NCBI RefSeq assembly: GCF_030317105.1
Contig: NZ_JASZYG010000003.1
Coordinates: 1 to 64,000, forward strand
DNA: 64,000 nucleotides
Reading direction: 5' to 3'
DNA from: Variovorax brevis
GTDB lineage: Bacteria > Pseudomonadota > Gammaproteobacteria > Burkholderiales > Burkholderiaceae_C
The position numbers were made by a program, and so were the translations under genes. Of this stretch, positions 1 through 7,858 are shown in pieces. Every line of letters starts with the position of its first letter. The stretch's first letter is position 1. The notes below the pieces were generated by a model. The model had not been told where the DNA came from. It ran no database searches and saw only the letters and a list, made by a program, of their open reading frames with translations.

Positions 1-1
1 G

Positions 2-259
2 GGCGCCAGCCGCGCCGCCGTCGACGCAGGCTACGCCCCCAACGACTGGCAAGTGGGCCAGACCGGCAAGATCGTCGCACCGCAGCTCTACATCGCCGCC
101 GGCATCTCGGGCGCAATCCAGCACTTGGCCGGCATGAAGGACTCCAGGGTGATCGTTGCGATCAACAAGGACCCCGAAGCGCCCATCTTCAGCGTCGCCG
201 ACTACGGCCTTGAAGCTGATCTGTTCGTTGCCGTGCCGGAGCTGGCAGGCGCCGTCTGA
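2..259 (+). CDS. etfA: Electron transfer flavoprotein alpha subunit, C-terminal end (partial)
   Basis: The frame is open from the window edge, so only the last 85 residues are present. ETF-alpha carries FAD and passes electrons from acyl-CoA dehydrogenases to ETF-ubiquinone oxidoreductase. The visible part has the FAD-binding signature of the family ([10 protein letters not shown], then [17 protein letters not shown]) followed by the conserved [17 protein letters not shown] segment and a short acidic end. Many acyl-CoA dehydrogenases elsewhere in the window are natural electron donors for it. The GTG at 53 is internal and is not the start. Confidence 0.93.
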   Translation, partial: GASRAAVDAGYAPNDWQVGQTGKIVAPQLYIAAGISGAIQHLAGMKDSRVIVAINKDPEAPIFSVADYGLEADLFVAVPELAGAV

Positions 260-375
260 ACATCCGGGGGGATCAACCATGGCGCTGCTTCGACAATGTC
301 TCCAGCAAGTCCGCATCAAGCGCAACGAGTGGACGGCTTGCGACAATCTGTGGACCGATTCGAACGAGGAGTTCC

Positions 376-1437
376 ATGAGCACCAAGCAGACCGATGCAA
401 AACCCCTCTTGAAGTACCCCTTCAAGGCGCCGCCCCCGCGCGGTGGCCTGCTCGAAGTGGCGCCGGGCGTGCACTGGATCCGGATGCCGCTTCCCTTCAA
501 GCTGGACCACATCAACCTCTGGGCACTCGATGACGGTGACGACTGGGCGCTGGTCGACACGGGCATCCGGGACGAAGAGACCGCCAGCGTCTGGCGCGAG
601 TTGCTCGCCAGCCATCCGAAGCGCGCGGCGCTGAAGAGGATCTTCGTCACGCACCTGCATCCGGACCATGTCGGCATGGCCGGCTGGCTCACGCGCAAGC
701 TGGGTGCGCGCCTGTGGATGACGCGCCTGGAATACCTCACCTGCCGTGTGATGGCATCGGACAGCGGACGCGAGGCACCGCCCGAGGCCATTGGCTTCTA
801 TCGCGAAGCGGGCTGGAGCGACAACGCGATCGAGTCCTATCGCGCACGTTTTGGCCGGTTCGGCCATCAGATCCACGCGCTGCCCGACGCTTTCGAACGC
901 CTGGGTGATGGCATGGAAGTGCAAATCAACGGCAATGCGTGGCGCATCGTCACGGGCAATGGCCACTCGCCCGAGCACGCCTGCCTGTATTGCCCGGCGC
1001 TGAAAGTGTTCATCTCGGGCGACCAGGTGCTGCCGCGCATCTCGTCCAACGTGTCCGTGATCCCGACAGAGCCCAACGCCAATCCCATGGCCGACTGGCT
1101 TGCGTCACTCGCGAAGATCCGGCGCGAAGTGCCGGACGACGTGCTGGTGCTGCCGGCACACAACGACTGCTTCTACGGGCTGCACGCGCGACTCGACTAC
1201 CTGGTGTCTTCGCAACACCGTGCACTCGACAAGCTCGAGGCCACGCTCGAGTCGCCCCAGCGCGTCGTGGATGTGTTTGCTGCCCTGTTCGGCCGACCGA
1301 TCGACGAATCGCAGATGGCCTTGTTCGGCATGGCGACGGGCGAGGCCATCGCTTGTCTCAACTACCTGGTTCATGCCGGGCGCGCCGTCAAGTCCATCGA
1401 CACCGACGGGACGGCCTGGTACCGCAGACCCGCCTGA
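376..1437 (+). CDS. MBL-fold metallo-hydrolase
   Basis: A 353-residue metallo-beta-lactamase-fold protein. The zinc motif HLHPDH lies at residues 93-98 (HxHxDH), after the usual strand WALVDTG at about residues 57-63. GHSPEHACLY and LPAHND supply later metal ligands, and a helical C-terminal domain follows. No signal peptide is seen, so it should be cytoplasmic. The family hydrolyses thioesters, lactones and similar substrates. Its position after etfA and near acyl-CoA genes would suit a thioesterase or lactonase, but the substrate cannot be read from sequence. The ATG follows a GAGGAG-type ribosome site. Confidence 0.88.
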   Translation: MSTKQTDAKPLLKYPFKAPPPRGGLLEVAPGVHWIRMPLPFKLDHINLWALDDGDDWALVDTGIRDEETASVWRELLASHPKRAALKRIFVTHLHPDHVGMAGWLTRKLGARLWMTRLEYLTCRVMASDSGREAPPEAIGFYREAGWSDNAIESYRARFGRFGHQIHALPDAFERLGDGMEVQINGNAWRIVTGNGHSPEHACLYCPALKVFISGDQVLPRISSNVSVIPTEPNANPMADWLASLAKIRREVPDDVLVLPAHNDCFYGLHARLDYLVSSQHRALDKLEATLESPQRVVDVFAALFGRPIDESQMALFGMATGEAIACLNYLVHAGRAVKSIDTDGTAWYRRPA

Positions 1438-1442
1438 CAGCC

Positions 1443-1463
1443 GGGCGCCGGGCGGCGGCGCCC
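1443..1463. terminator. GC-rich hairpin between convergent genes
   Basis: A perfect 7-bp stem (GGGCGCC / GGCGCCC) with a 7-base loop lies directly between the ends of the MBL-fold gene (+) and the alcohol dehydrogenase gene (-). The position fits a shared terminator. There is no clear U-tract on either side, so termination is inferred from position and stem only. Confidence 0.45.
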
Positions 1464-1475
1464 GATGACCGGCCG

Positions 1476-2537
1476 TCACACGGCTTGCACACCCTTCATC
1501 GACGCCATGTCGATCACGAAGCGGTACTTCACGTCATTGGCCTGCACGCGCGTGTAGGCCTCGTTGATGCTGCGGACGTCGATCAAGTCGCACAGCGGCA
1601 GCACCTGATGTTCCGCGCAGAAGTCGAGCAGGTCCTGCGTCGCGGGCAAGCCGCCGATGAGCGAACCCGTCAGCCGGCGGTTGTTGCGGATCAGCAGGGC
1701 GCCGTGCACCGGCTCCAGCAGGTCGATCGCGCCGACCACGGTCAGCACACCGTTGCGGCCCAGCAGCATCAGGTAGGGATTGACGTCGTGGCGCTTCGGG
1801 ATCGTGTCCAGGATGAAATCGAAGGCGTTGAGCGAGGCCATCATGGCCTTCTGGTCGGTGGACTGCAGCACCTTGTGCGCGCCCAGCGCGAGCGCATCAT
1901 CGGCCTTGGAGGGTGAGGTCGTGATGACCGTGACCTGCGCGCCCAGTGCAACGGCAAGCTTCACGCCCATGTGGCCGAGCCCGCCCAGGCCCACGACCGC
2001 GACCTTCGTCCCCTTGCCGACGCCATGCTCGCGCATCGGCGTCCACACGGTGATGCCGGCGCACAGCAAAGGCGAGGCGTATTTGAAGTCCAGCGCATCG
2101 GGCACGCGCAGCACGAACTTCTCGCGCACCACGATCTTGTCGGCGTAGCCACCCAGCGTGTTCTCGCCGGTCACGCGGTCCTTGCCGTTGTAGGTGGCGG
2201 TCACGCCGCCGGTGCAGTGCTGCTCTTGCCCCAGTTGGCAGGGTTCGCACTGCCCGCAACTGTCGACGAAGCAGCCGACCGCGACGCGATCGCCGACTTT
2301 GTGGCGCGTGACTTCCGGTCCCACCGCGGTGACGTGGCCGACGATCTCATGCCCCGGCACGCAGGGGTAGACGGTGTTCTTCCAGTCGTTGTGCACCTGG
2401 TGCACATCGGAGTGGCAGACGCCGCAGTAGGCGATCTCGATGGCAACGTCGTCGGCGCGAAGGGCTCGGCGCTCGAAGAGCTTGGGCATCAACTGGCCGT
2501 GGGCCTCGCAGGCGCAAAAGGCGGTGAAGGTGGTCAT
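1476..2537 (-). CDS. Zinc-dependent NAD(P) alcohol dehydrogenase (cinnamyl-alcohol dehydrogenase/YahK type)
   Basis: A 353-residue medium-chain dehydrogenase that interconverts alcohols and aldehydes. Catalytic-zinc residues are visible as Cys41 (CGVCHSDVH) and His63 (PGHE). Structural-zinc cysteines are at 94, 97, 100 and 108 (CGQCEPC...C). The nucleotide-binding turn is GLGGLGHMG. It lies downstream of the LuxC/LuxE-like reductase pair on the same strand, so it could use the aldehyde they make. A strong terminator at 2551-2585 separates them, so it probably has its own promoter. Confidence 0.9.
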   Translation of the reverse strand: MTTFTAFCACEAHGQLMPKLFERRALRADDVAIEIAYCGVCHSDVHQVHNDWKNTVYPCVPGHEIVGHVTAVGPEVTRHKVGDRVAVGCFVDSCGQCEPCQLGQEQHCTGGVTATYNGKDRVTGENTLGGYADKIVVREKFVLRVPDALDFKYASPLLCAGITVWTPMREHGVGKGTKVAVVGLGGLGHMGVKLAVALGAQVTVITTSPSKADDALALGAHKVLQSTDQKAMMASLNAFDFILDTIPKRHDVNPYLMLLGRNGVLTVVGAIDLLEPVHGALLIRNNRRLTGSLIGGLPATQDLLDFCAEHQVLPLCDLIDVRSINEAYTRVQANDVKYRFVIDMASMKGVQAV

Positions 2538-2550
2538 TTCAAAAGGTCCT

Positions 2551-2585
2551 TGCAGAAAACAGAAAAGCCCCGGACCGGCCGGGGC
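2551..2585 (-). terminator. Intrinsic terminator after the luxC-like gene
   Basis: Read on the minus strand, a perfect 7-bp stem GCCCCGG / CCGGGGC (2567-2585, 5-base loop) is followed by TTTTCTGTTTTC. A T-rich stretch also precedes the stem. It sits just after the stop of the LuxC-like gene and before the start of the alcohol dehydrogenase. Confidence 0.8.
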
Positions 2586-2598
2586 GTCAAAGAAAAAA

Positions 2599-4077
2599 TC
2601 AAGCGGGAATCGACGGTCTCAACCAGAGCGCCGGCGTGGTCTCTGGCGATGCAATCTGGTTGGAGATCCACTTGCCCATGCGGCGCATCGGCTCGATGGC
2701 GTCTTGCGGCGCGGCCATCTTCATCGCGCCCGCATAGCCGAGCGAGACGATGCGCTGCGCACCGTGCAGCGGCAGCAGGTCCTTCAGTTCGTTCTTGAGC
2801 GATTCGGGATAGATGCCGACCGTCTGCGTGTAGGCATCGACCGCATCCATCACTTCGTCGAGCGAATCGACCGGCACGAGGTTGGCGGTGCGGTCGTCGA
2901 GCAGGGTCGAGAAAGACACGGCCTCGGGGATCTTCGACACGATGACGGCGCCCTCGCCTTGCTCGCCGCCGATCACCTCGTACCACTCGTCGTCGAGGCG
3001 CAGCGCGTCGACTTCGGCCTTGAGGCCCGGGTCGTAGCGCTTGGCCGCAGTGCTCACGCTGTTGGGCAGCTTCGTCAGCGCCTCATGCACCATGCGGCCG
3101 AAGTCGCTGAGCTTCTGCACGCCGTCTTCATCCGTGCCGCTCTGCGCGTAGACCACGCGGGCGCAGACGCAGCCCTTCTGGTTCAGCACGCCGATGTCGG
3201 TGGCCAGGCGCACCGCAGCCTCGCGCATCGCGTCTTCGCTTTGGAAGGTGTCGCTGCCGATGATGCTGGCGCTGCGCTTGGGGTCCAGCGAGATGAGTTC
3301 CAGCCCGGGCTGCACGTAGCGCGTCACATGCTTGAGCGACGCAAAGCCGCCCCACGCGACGATCTTCTCGATGTTCTGCGGCTGGTACAGGCGCTCCTCG
3401 AAAGCAGTGTCGCCACCCTTCCAGTAGGCCACGCTCACATGCTTCGTCAGCGGATGGTCCGGCGCCATCTCGATCATGGTGCGGGCGATCGCCAGCGCGG
3501 TGAACGGATCGTTGGACGGTGCCTTGATGATCGCGTCGCTGCGCAGCACCATGTTGCGCAGGATGGTCCACAGCGACAGCGCCGGCGCATTGCCGGCCAC
3601 GATGTGCAGCGCGCGCGAACCGAAGCAGCGCACTTCCAGCTTCGTGCCGTCGATGAGCTTGCGCGGCACCCAGCCTTCGAGGTACTCGATGCCGACACTC
3701 GCCTCGACCGCTTCGATGATGCTCTCGCGCTCGAGGATGCGGTTCAGGCCCATGTAGCTCGTCTTCACGAGCGAGGGCGTCGTCGGCGCGGTGAGGTACG
3801 AGAGCTCGCAGGCTTCCTGCAAGTGGCGGTTGTCCGCGAGGTTGAGCCGTTGGCCCAGTTCGACGGCGTAGTCGAGGATGTCGTCGAAGCTGAGCCTGTA
3901 CAGGTCGGCCAGTTTGGTCGGGTTGCCCAGCGGCAGCTTGTCGATGTAGCGGTTCCAGTCCGGCGTGAGGAAGGCGAGATCGCCGCCCCGGCCGCCCACC
4001 TCGACGAGGTGGTCCGTGATGACTTGCCCGCGAATGATCATCGGGGCGACGGGCTTGTTGTTGGTGCTCATGCTCAT
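2599..4077 (-). CDS. Acyl-CoA reductase, LuxC family
   Basis: A 492-residue protein of the LuxC acyl-CoA reductase family, related to aldehyde dehydrogenases. It reduces fatty acyl groups to aldehydes with NADPH and is expected in the cytoplasm. Characteristic stretches include SRALHIVAGNAPALSLWTIL, the IKAPSNDPFTALAIA cofactor region, and a QKGCVCARVVY segment with the likely nucleophile cysteine. The chosen ATG (4077) lies 5 bp after the stop of the LuxE-like gene, so the pair is translationally coupled. An upstream in-frame ATG at 4242 would overlap that gene and is unlikely. No luxAB genes are nearby, so the role is metabolic rather than luminescent. Confidence 0.82.
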   Translation of the reverse strand: MSMSTNNKPVAPMIIRGQVITDHLVEVGGRGGDLAFLTPDWNRYIDKLPLGNPTKLADLYRLSFDDILDYAVELGQRLNLADNRHLQEACELSYLTAPTTPSLVKTSYMGLNRILERESIIEAVEASVGIEYLEGWVPRKLIDGTKLEVRCFGSRALHIVAGNAPALSLWTILRNMVLRSDAIIKAPSNDPFTALAIARTMIEMAPDHPLTKHVSVAYWKGGDTAFEERLYQPQNIEKIVAWGGFASLKHVTRYVQPGLELISLDPKRSASIIGSDTFQSEDAMREAAVRLATDIGVLNQKGCVCARVVYAQSGTDEDGVQKLSDFGRMVHEALTKLPNSVSTAAKRYDPGLKAEVDALRLDDEWYEVIGGEQGEGAVIVSKIPEAVSFSTLLDDRTANLVPVDSLDEVMDAVDAYTQTVGIYPESLKNELKDLLPLHGAQRIVSLGYAGAMKMAAPQDAIEPMRRMGKWISNQIASPETTPALWLRPSIPA

Positions 4078-4082
4078 GGGTA

Positions 4083-5522
4083 TCAAACTTCGAGGGTGGT
4101 GAGGAAGTCCATCGCTTCGCGATGCGAGTCTTCGGTGGCGGCGCAGGTGATCTTGTCGTCGCCGCCGTTCTTGTCGCTGTAGCGCTGGATCGGGGCCGCC
4201 ACGTAGGCGCTGTGACGGCCGCATGCGCAGGGCTTGTCCCACTCGACGGTGATTTCGTCGCCCGTGATGAAGCCGCCCCAGCGCGTATCCGCGCCCAGGT
4301 CCAGGAAACCGGCGCGGCCCGTCTGCCGGCCGGTGCGCGGCAGCGGCTTGCTGGTCTCCGGATCGAGCAGGAAGGGGATGACGGTGTGCGCGAAGTGGTA
4401 GTGGCCGTGTTCGCAGCGGGCATGCGAGCCACTGGGCGTTTCGGACATCGCATAGGTCTCGTTGAGCACCTTCGCGCCGGTGAAGCGCAGCACGTCCTCG
4501 CGCCAGCCTTGCGGCTGCACCACTCCCTTGGCGCCGCCCGTGGTGGTGATGTAGGAGTCGGGCGCAAACACGCCTTCGAGACCGCGCTCCAGCCCGGCCC
4601 TGGCCATGTTGTGCAGCAGGTTCCAGGTCGCGCCGATGTACACGCGCTTGCCGCGAAGCTCATGCGTCGCGCGCTCGAAGAAGGCGGCCAGGTGCTGCGG
4701 CATCTCGGCCTGCAGCTTGTCGAAGGCCACCTTCTTGGCCTTCATCGTCGGCGCGATCTCGAGGCGGTCCAGCGTGCCCTTGGCCTGCGCCGCGCGGATC
4801 TTCGCGCCCAGGTGCAGCACATCGCTGGAGAGCGTCGACGGATAGGCCGCATGGAAGTTGGCCTCGCTGGGCAGCAGCGCCTCGATGAGGAAGTCGTTCG
4901 CGCGCACGTGGCTCAGGTAGCCGGCGCGGTAGTAGGGATAGACCGTGTGCAGATCGGGGTCCGGCGTGTCCGGGCCGCCCATGCCCCAGATATACATCTT
5001 GCGCACCTGGCAAGCCTTGCGCCATTCGTTCACGCTCTGCGGCAGGAAGGAGACGGTGCCGGAAGTGCCGGAGGTGTGACTCATCCGCAGTTCGGGCACG
5101 GCTTGGTCCATGCGCTCGAACCAGTCGTCCAGGCCCTCGCAGCCGCTCACATCGGCTGCTGCGAGCTTGTCGGCGATCTCGGGCGTCACCAGCTTGCCAA
5201 GCCACTTGTTGATCTGCGCAAAGTTGCGCTTCTCGAGCAGCGAAGGCGGATAGGACTTGTAGACCGTGTGTTCGAACAGCAGCGGCACGACGTCATCGAC
5301 CTGCTCGACGCGATCGATGCCTTGCGCATCGGCGAGCTTCTTCAGCATCGGGATGCGGTCGCGCAGTTCGGCGAAGCGCTGCTTCAGGGCCGCGAGCTGC
5401 AGCGCATCGATCCCGACGCGCGGCATGTGCGCCCAGGCATCGAGCGACCAGTTCACCAAGGCCGCAGGCTGGTTGAGCAGCGCGCAGGTTTTTTCTTCAA
5501 GGGAGGCTTGCGGAAGTGACAT
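4083..5522 (-). CDS. LuxE/PaaK-like acyl-protein synthetase or acyl-adenylating enzyme
   Basis: A 479-residue protein resembling LuxE and phenylacetate-CoA ligase-like enzymes, which activate a carboxylic acid with ATP and pass the acyl group on. Visible features are MSHTSGTSGTVSF (residues about 160-175, the T-S-G-T-S-G-T phosphate loop), NETYAMSETPSG, and a C-terminal GDEITVEWDKPCACGRHS segment. It is the first gene of a two-gene unit with the LuxC-like reductase, matching the LuxE-to-LuxC acyl transfer logic. The start MSLPQASLEEK was chosen over an upstream in-frame start at 5585 because it fits family length. Confidence 0.78.
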   Translation of the reverse strand: MSLPQASLEEKTCALLNQPAALVNWSLDAWAHMPRVGIDALQLAALKQRFAELRDRIPMLKKLADAQGIDRVEQVDDVVPLLFEHTVYKSYPPSLLEKRNFAQINKWLGKLVTPEIADKLAAADVSGCEGLDDWFERMDQAVPELRMSHTSGTSGTVSFLPQSVNEWRKACQVRKMYIWGMGGPDTPDPDLHTVYPYYRAGYLSHVRANDFLIEALLPSEANFHAAYPSTLSSDVLHLGAKIRAAQAKGTLDRLEIAPTMKAKKVAFDKLQAEMPQHLAAFFERATHELRGKRVYIGATWNLLHNMARAGLERGLEGVFAPDSYITTTGGAKGVVQPQGWREDVLRFTGAKVLNETYAMSETPSGSHARCEHGHYHFAHTVIPFLLDPETSKPLPRTGRQTGRAGFLDLGADTRWGGFITGDEITVEWDKPCACGRHSAYVAAPIQRYSDKNGGDDKITCAATEDSHREAMDFLTTLEV

Positions 5523-5845
5523 CGTTGTCTCGGTGGTTCTGCGTTGGGACCGGGTCAGTTTAGGAATCGGGACGTCGTTTCCCAATCCGGATTCCGGCGC
5601 CTTCCACGCTTGCGCAAGCTGTTGTCACACAAAGGAAATCCGTTCGCGGCGTGAGGGGCGAAATCCCTTCACTCCGCCTTCGGACGCGAGCATCTCGGGA
5701 ACTACCCGTAGCTCGATCGGGTCCGCGATCGGTCATGGCGGCCTTGAGCGCCACCCCTCATTTAGGGGTGGGGTCAGCACGGGAGCTTCTGTGGTCTCCT
5801 AGTGGCCATCTGAAGCCGCGACTGCGCGTCGCCTCCTCCGTCCGC
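5523..5845. other. Divergent promoter region between luxE-like and acyl-CoA dehydrogenase genes
   Basis: This 323-bp stretch separates two divergently transcribed acyl-metabolism genes and must carry both promoters. No gene was recognised in it. The only clear structure is a perfect inverted repeat at 5751-5771. Frames running into it from the dehydrogenase side lack homology to the family. Confidence 0.6.
5751..5771. promoter_or_regulatory. Perfect 8-bp inverted repeat (operator candidate)
   Basis: CCACCCCT, five bases CATTT, then AGGGGTGG form a perfect palindrome about 75 bp before the dehydrogenase ATG at 5846. There is no T-tract, so it looks more like an operator or 5' leader hairpin than a terminator. 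Confidence 0.45.
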
Positions 5846-7669
5846 ATGAACCCAGAACTCATCCTCTCCCGCACCGACCTCGACTTCCTGCTCTTCGACT
5901 GGCTCCAGGTCGATGCCCTCGCCGACCGCCCCCGCTTTGCCGGGCAGGACCGCTTCGATTACGCGTCGGTGCTGGACACCTACGCGCGCATCGCCAGCGA
6001 ACTCTTCGCCACGCACAACAAGAAGAACGACAGCAATGAGCCTTCCTTCGATGGCGAAGCGGTCACCGTCATCCCCGAAGTGGGTGTCGCACTGCGCGCC
6101 TTCTCCGAGGCCGGGCTCATGTCCGCGGCCTTTCCCGAGGAATGGGGCGGCATGGGCTTGCCCACGGTGGTGGAGCGGGCCGGCATGGCCTGGCTCATGG
6201 GCGCAAATGTTGCGACCGCGGGCTATGCCTACCTCACGATCGGCAATGCCAACCTGCTGATGGCGCATGGCAAGCCCGAGCAGGTTCGCAAGTACGTTCC
6301 TGCGATGGCGCAAGGACGCTTTTTCGGCACCATGTGCCTGTCGGAACCCCAGGCCGGCTCCAGCCTGGCGGACGTGCGCACGAAGGCCGTGCCTCAGTCC
6401 GACGGCCGCTATCGCATCTTCGGCAACAAGATGTGGATCTCCGGCGGCGACCATGAGGTGTCGGAGAACATCGTGCACCTCGTGCTGGCCAAGATCCCCG
6501 ATGCGAGAGGACAGCTTCCGCCTGGCGTGCAGGGCATCTCGCTCTTCACCGTGCCTCGGCGACTCGTGAACGGGGACGGCACCTTGGGCGAGCGCAATGA
6601 CGTGGTGCCGGCTGGCGTCAACCACAAGATGGGCCAGCGCGGGCTGGTCAACTGCCTCCTCAACTTCGGCGAGGGAAAGTTCAAGCCCGAAGGCGAGGCC
6701 GGGGCGATCGGCGAGATCGTCGGCGAACCCGGCAAGGGCCTCGCCTACATGTTCCACATGATGAACGAGGCGCGCATCGGCGTGGGCCTCACCGCCGCTG
6801 CCCTCGCCTGCACAGGCTACCTGCATGCGCTGGATTATGCAAAGACACGTACCCAGGGCCGCACGCGCAGCCAGCGCGATCCGGCGTCGCCGCCGGTGCC
6901 CATCATCGAGCACGCCGATGTACGGCGCATGCTGCTCGCGCAAAAGGCCTATGCCTCCGGCGCGCTGGCGTTGTGCCTGTATTCGGCGCGCCTCAACGAC
7001 GACGTGCATTCGCTGGAAGACCAGGCGGCGCGCGACGACGCCCACCTGCTGCTCGAACTGCTGACGCCCATCGCCAAGAGCTGGACCGCGCAATGGGGCC
7101 TCGCCGCCAACGAACTGGCCATCCAGGTGCACGGTGGCTACGGCTACACCCGTGAATACAACGTCGAGCAGTTCTACCGCGACAACCGCCTCAATCCGAT
7201 CCACGAAGGCACCCACGGCATCCAGGCGATGGACCTGCTGGGCCGCAAGACGCGGGTCATGCAGGGCCGTGCGATGCAACTTCTCTCGGCCCGCATCGCG
7301 CCGACCGTCAACGCCGCGGTGCGCGTGGCAACGCTTCAGGAACACGGCGAAGCGCTTGAAGCGGCGTGGGTGAAGCTGTGGCAAATCACCCGGCAGCTCC
7401 ACGCGCTGGAGGATGCGGAACTTCAACTTGCCAATGCCGGCCCGTATCTTGAAGCTTTCGGCCATGTCGTCGTCGGCTGGCTGTGGTTGGACCAGGCCAT
7501 CGTTGCGACGCGGTTGCTCAACGGCCCCGGAGGCAGCGACTTCCATCGCGGCAAGCTCGCCGCCTGCGACTACTTCTTCCGCTGGGAGATGCCCAGGGTT
7601 GAGGCGTGGCTCGCGGTGCTCGACCCCGTTGAACGCACGCCGCTGGACACGCCCGCCCACTGGTTGTGA
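5846..7669 (+). CDS. Acyl-CoA dehydrogenase (long form with C-terminal extension)
   Basis: A 607-residue flavoprotein that oxidises acyl-CoA to enoyl-CoA and passes electrons to ETF. Conserved stretches are MCLSEPQAGSSLADV (FAD/substrate contact), the QVHGGYGYTREYNVEQFYRD motif and the NPIHEGTHGIQAMDLLGRK end of the core domain. About 110 further residues form the C-terminal extension typical of roughly 600-residue dehydrogenases. The start MNPELILSRTDLDF was chosen because upstream in-frame codons lack homology. It is divergent from the LuxE/LuxC-like pair, suggesting a shared fatty-acyl theme. Confidence 0.9.
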   Translation: MNPELILSRTDLDFLLFDWLQVDALADRPRFAGQDRFDYASVLDTYARIASELFATHNKKNDSNEPSFDGEAVTVIPEVGVALRAFSEAGLMSAAFPEEWGGMGLPTVVERAGMAWLMGANVATAGYAYLTIGNANLLMAHGKPEQVRKYVPAMAQGRFFGTMCLSEPQAGSSLADVRTKAVPQSDGRYRIFGNKMWISGGDHEVSENIVHLVLAKIPDARGQLPPGVQGISLFTVPRRLVNGDGTLGERNDVVPAGVNHKMGQRGLVNCLLNFGEGKFKPEGEAGAIGEIVGEPGKGLAYMFHMMNEARIGVGLTAAALACTGYLHALDYAKTRTQGRTRSQRDPASPPVPIIEHADVRRMLLAQKAYASGALALCLYSARLNDDVHSLEDQAARDDAHLLLELLTPIAKSWTAQWGLAANELAIQVHGGYGYTREYNVEQFYRDNRLNPIHEGTHGIQAMDLLGRKTRVMQGRAMQLLSARIAPTVNAAVRVATLQEHGEALEAAWVKLWQITRQLHALEDAELQLANAGPYLEAFGHVVVGWLWLDQAIVATRLLNGPGGSDFHRGKLAACDYFFRWEMPRVEAWLAVLDPVERTPLDTPAHWL

Positions 7670-7689
7670 GACGCGTGATGGTTTGAACC

Positions 7690-7720
7690 TTCGCGACAGG
7701 CATCGCGAGCCTGTGACGAA
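7690..7720. terminator. Imperfect hairpin downstream of acyl-CoA dehydrogenase
   Basis: A 12-bp stem (TTCGCGACAGGC with GCCTGTGACGAA, two mismatches, 7-base loop) begins about 20 bp after the dehydrogenase stop. No U-tract follows. It is a possible terminator or attenuator before the CHAT operon. Confidence 0.35.
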
Positions 7721-7759
7721 ACCCACGCCTCACCCAAGCGCGGCTTCGTCACTGGACGC

Positions 7760-7789
7760 TTGCAGGTCGTAGGCCGAATTGGGTATAGG
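7760..7789 (+). promoter_or_regulatory. Candidate sigma-70 promoter of the CHAT operon
   Basis: TTGCAG and TATAGG are separated by 18 bp and lie about 70 bp before the CHAT gene ATG at 7859. Both hexamers are close to consensus. This is a prediction from spacing and sequence only. Confidence 0.4.
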
Positions 7790-7858
7790 CAAAGACCCGC
7801 CACGTCCTTACCGTTCATCGTCCGACTCGAGCAGTGCACAACCGTTCCGGTTCAAGCG

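Noticed and set aside
2440..4182. A 580-codon open frame on the plus strand opposite the LuxC-like gene
   Set aside because: Its translation is His/Arg/Val-rich with no family resemblance, as expected for antisense frames in GC-rich DNA. The minus-strand gene has clear homology.
2599..5522. Bioluminescence (lux) operon
   Set aside because: Only LuxC- and LuxE-like genes occur; luxA, luxB and luxD are absent, so light production is not supported.
5774..7726. A 650-codon minus-strand frame opposite the acyl-CoA dehydrogenase
   Set aside because: Shadow of a well-conserved plus-strand gene; no recognisable domain.
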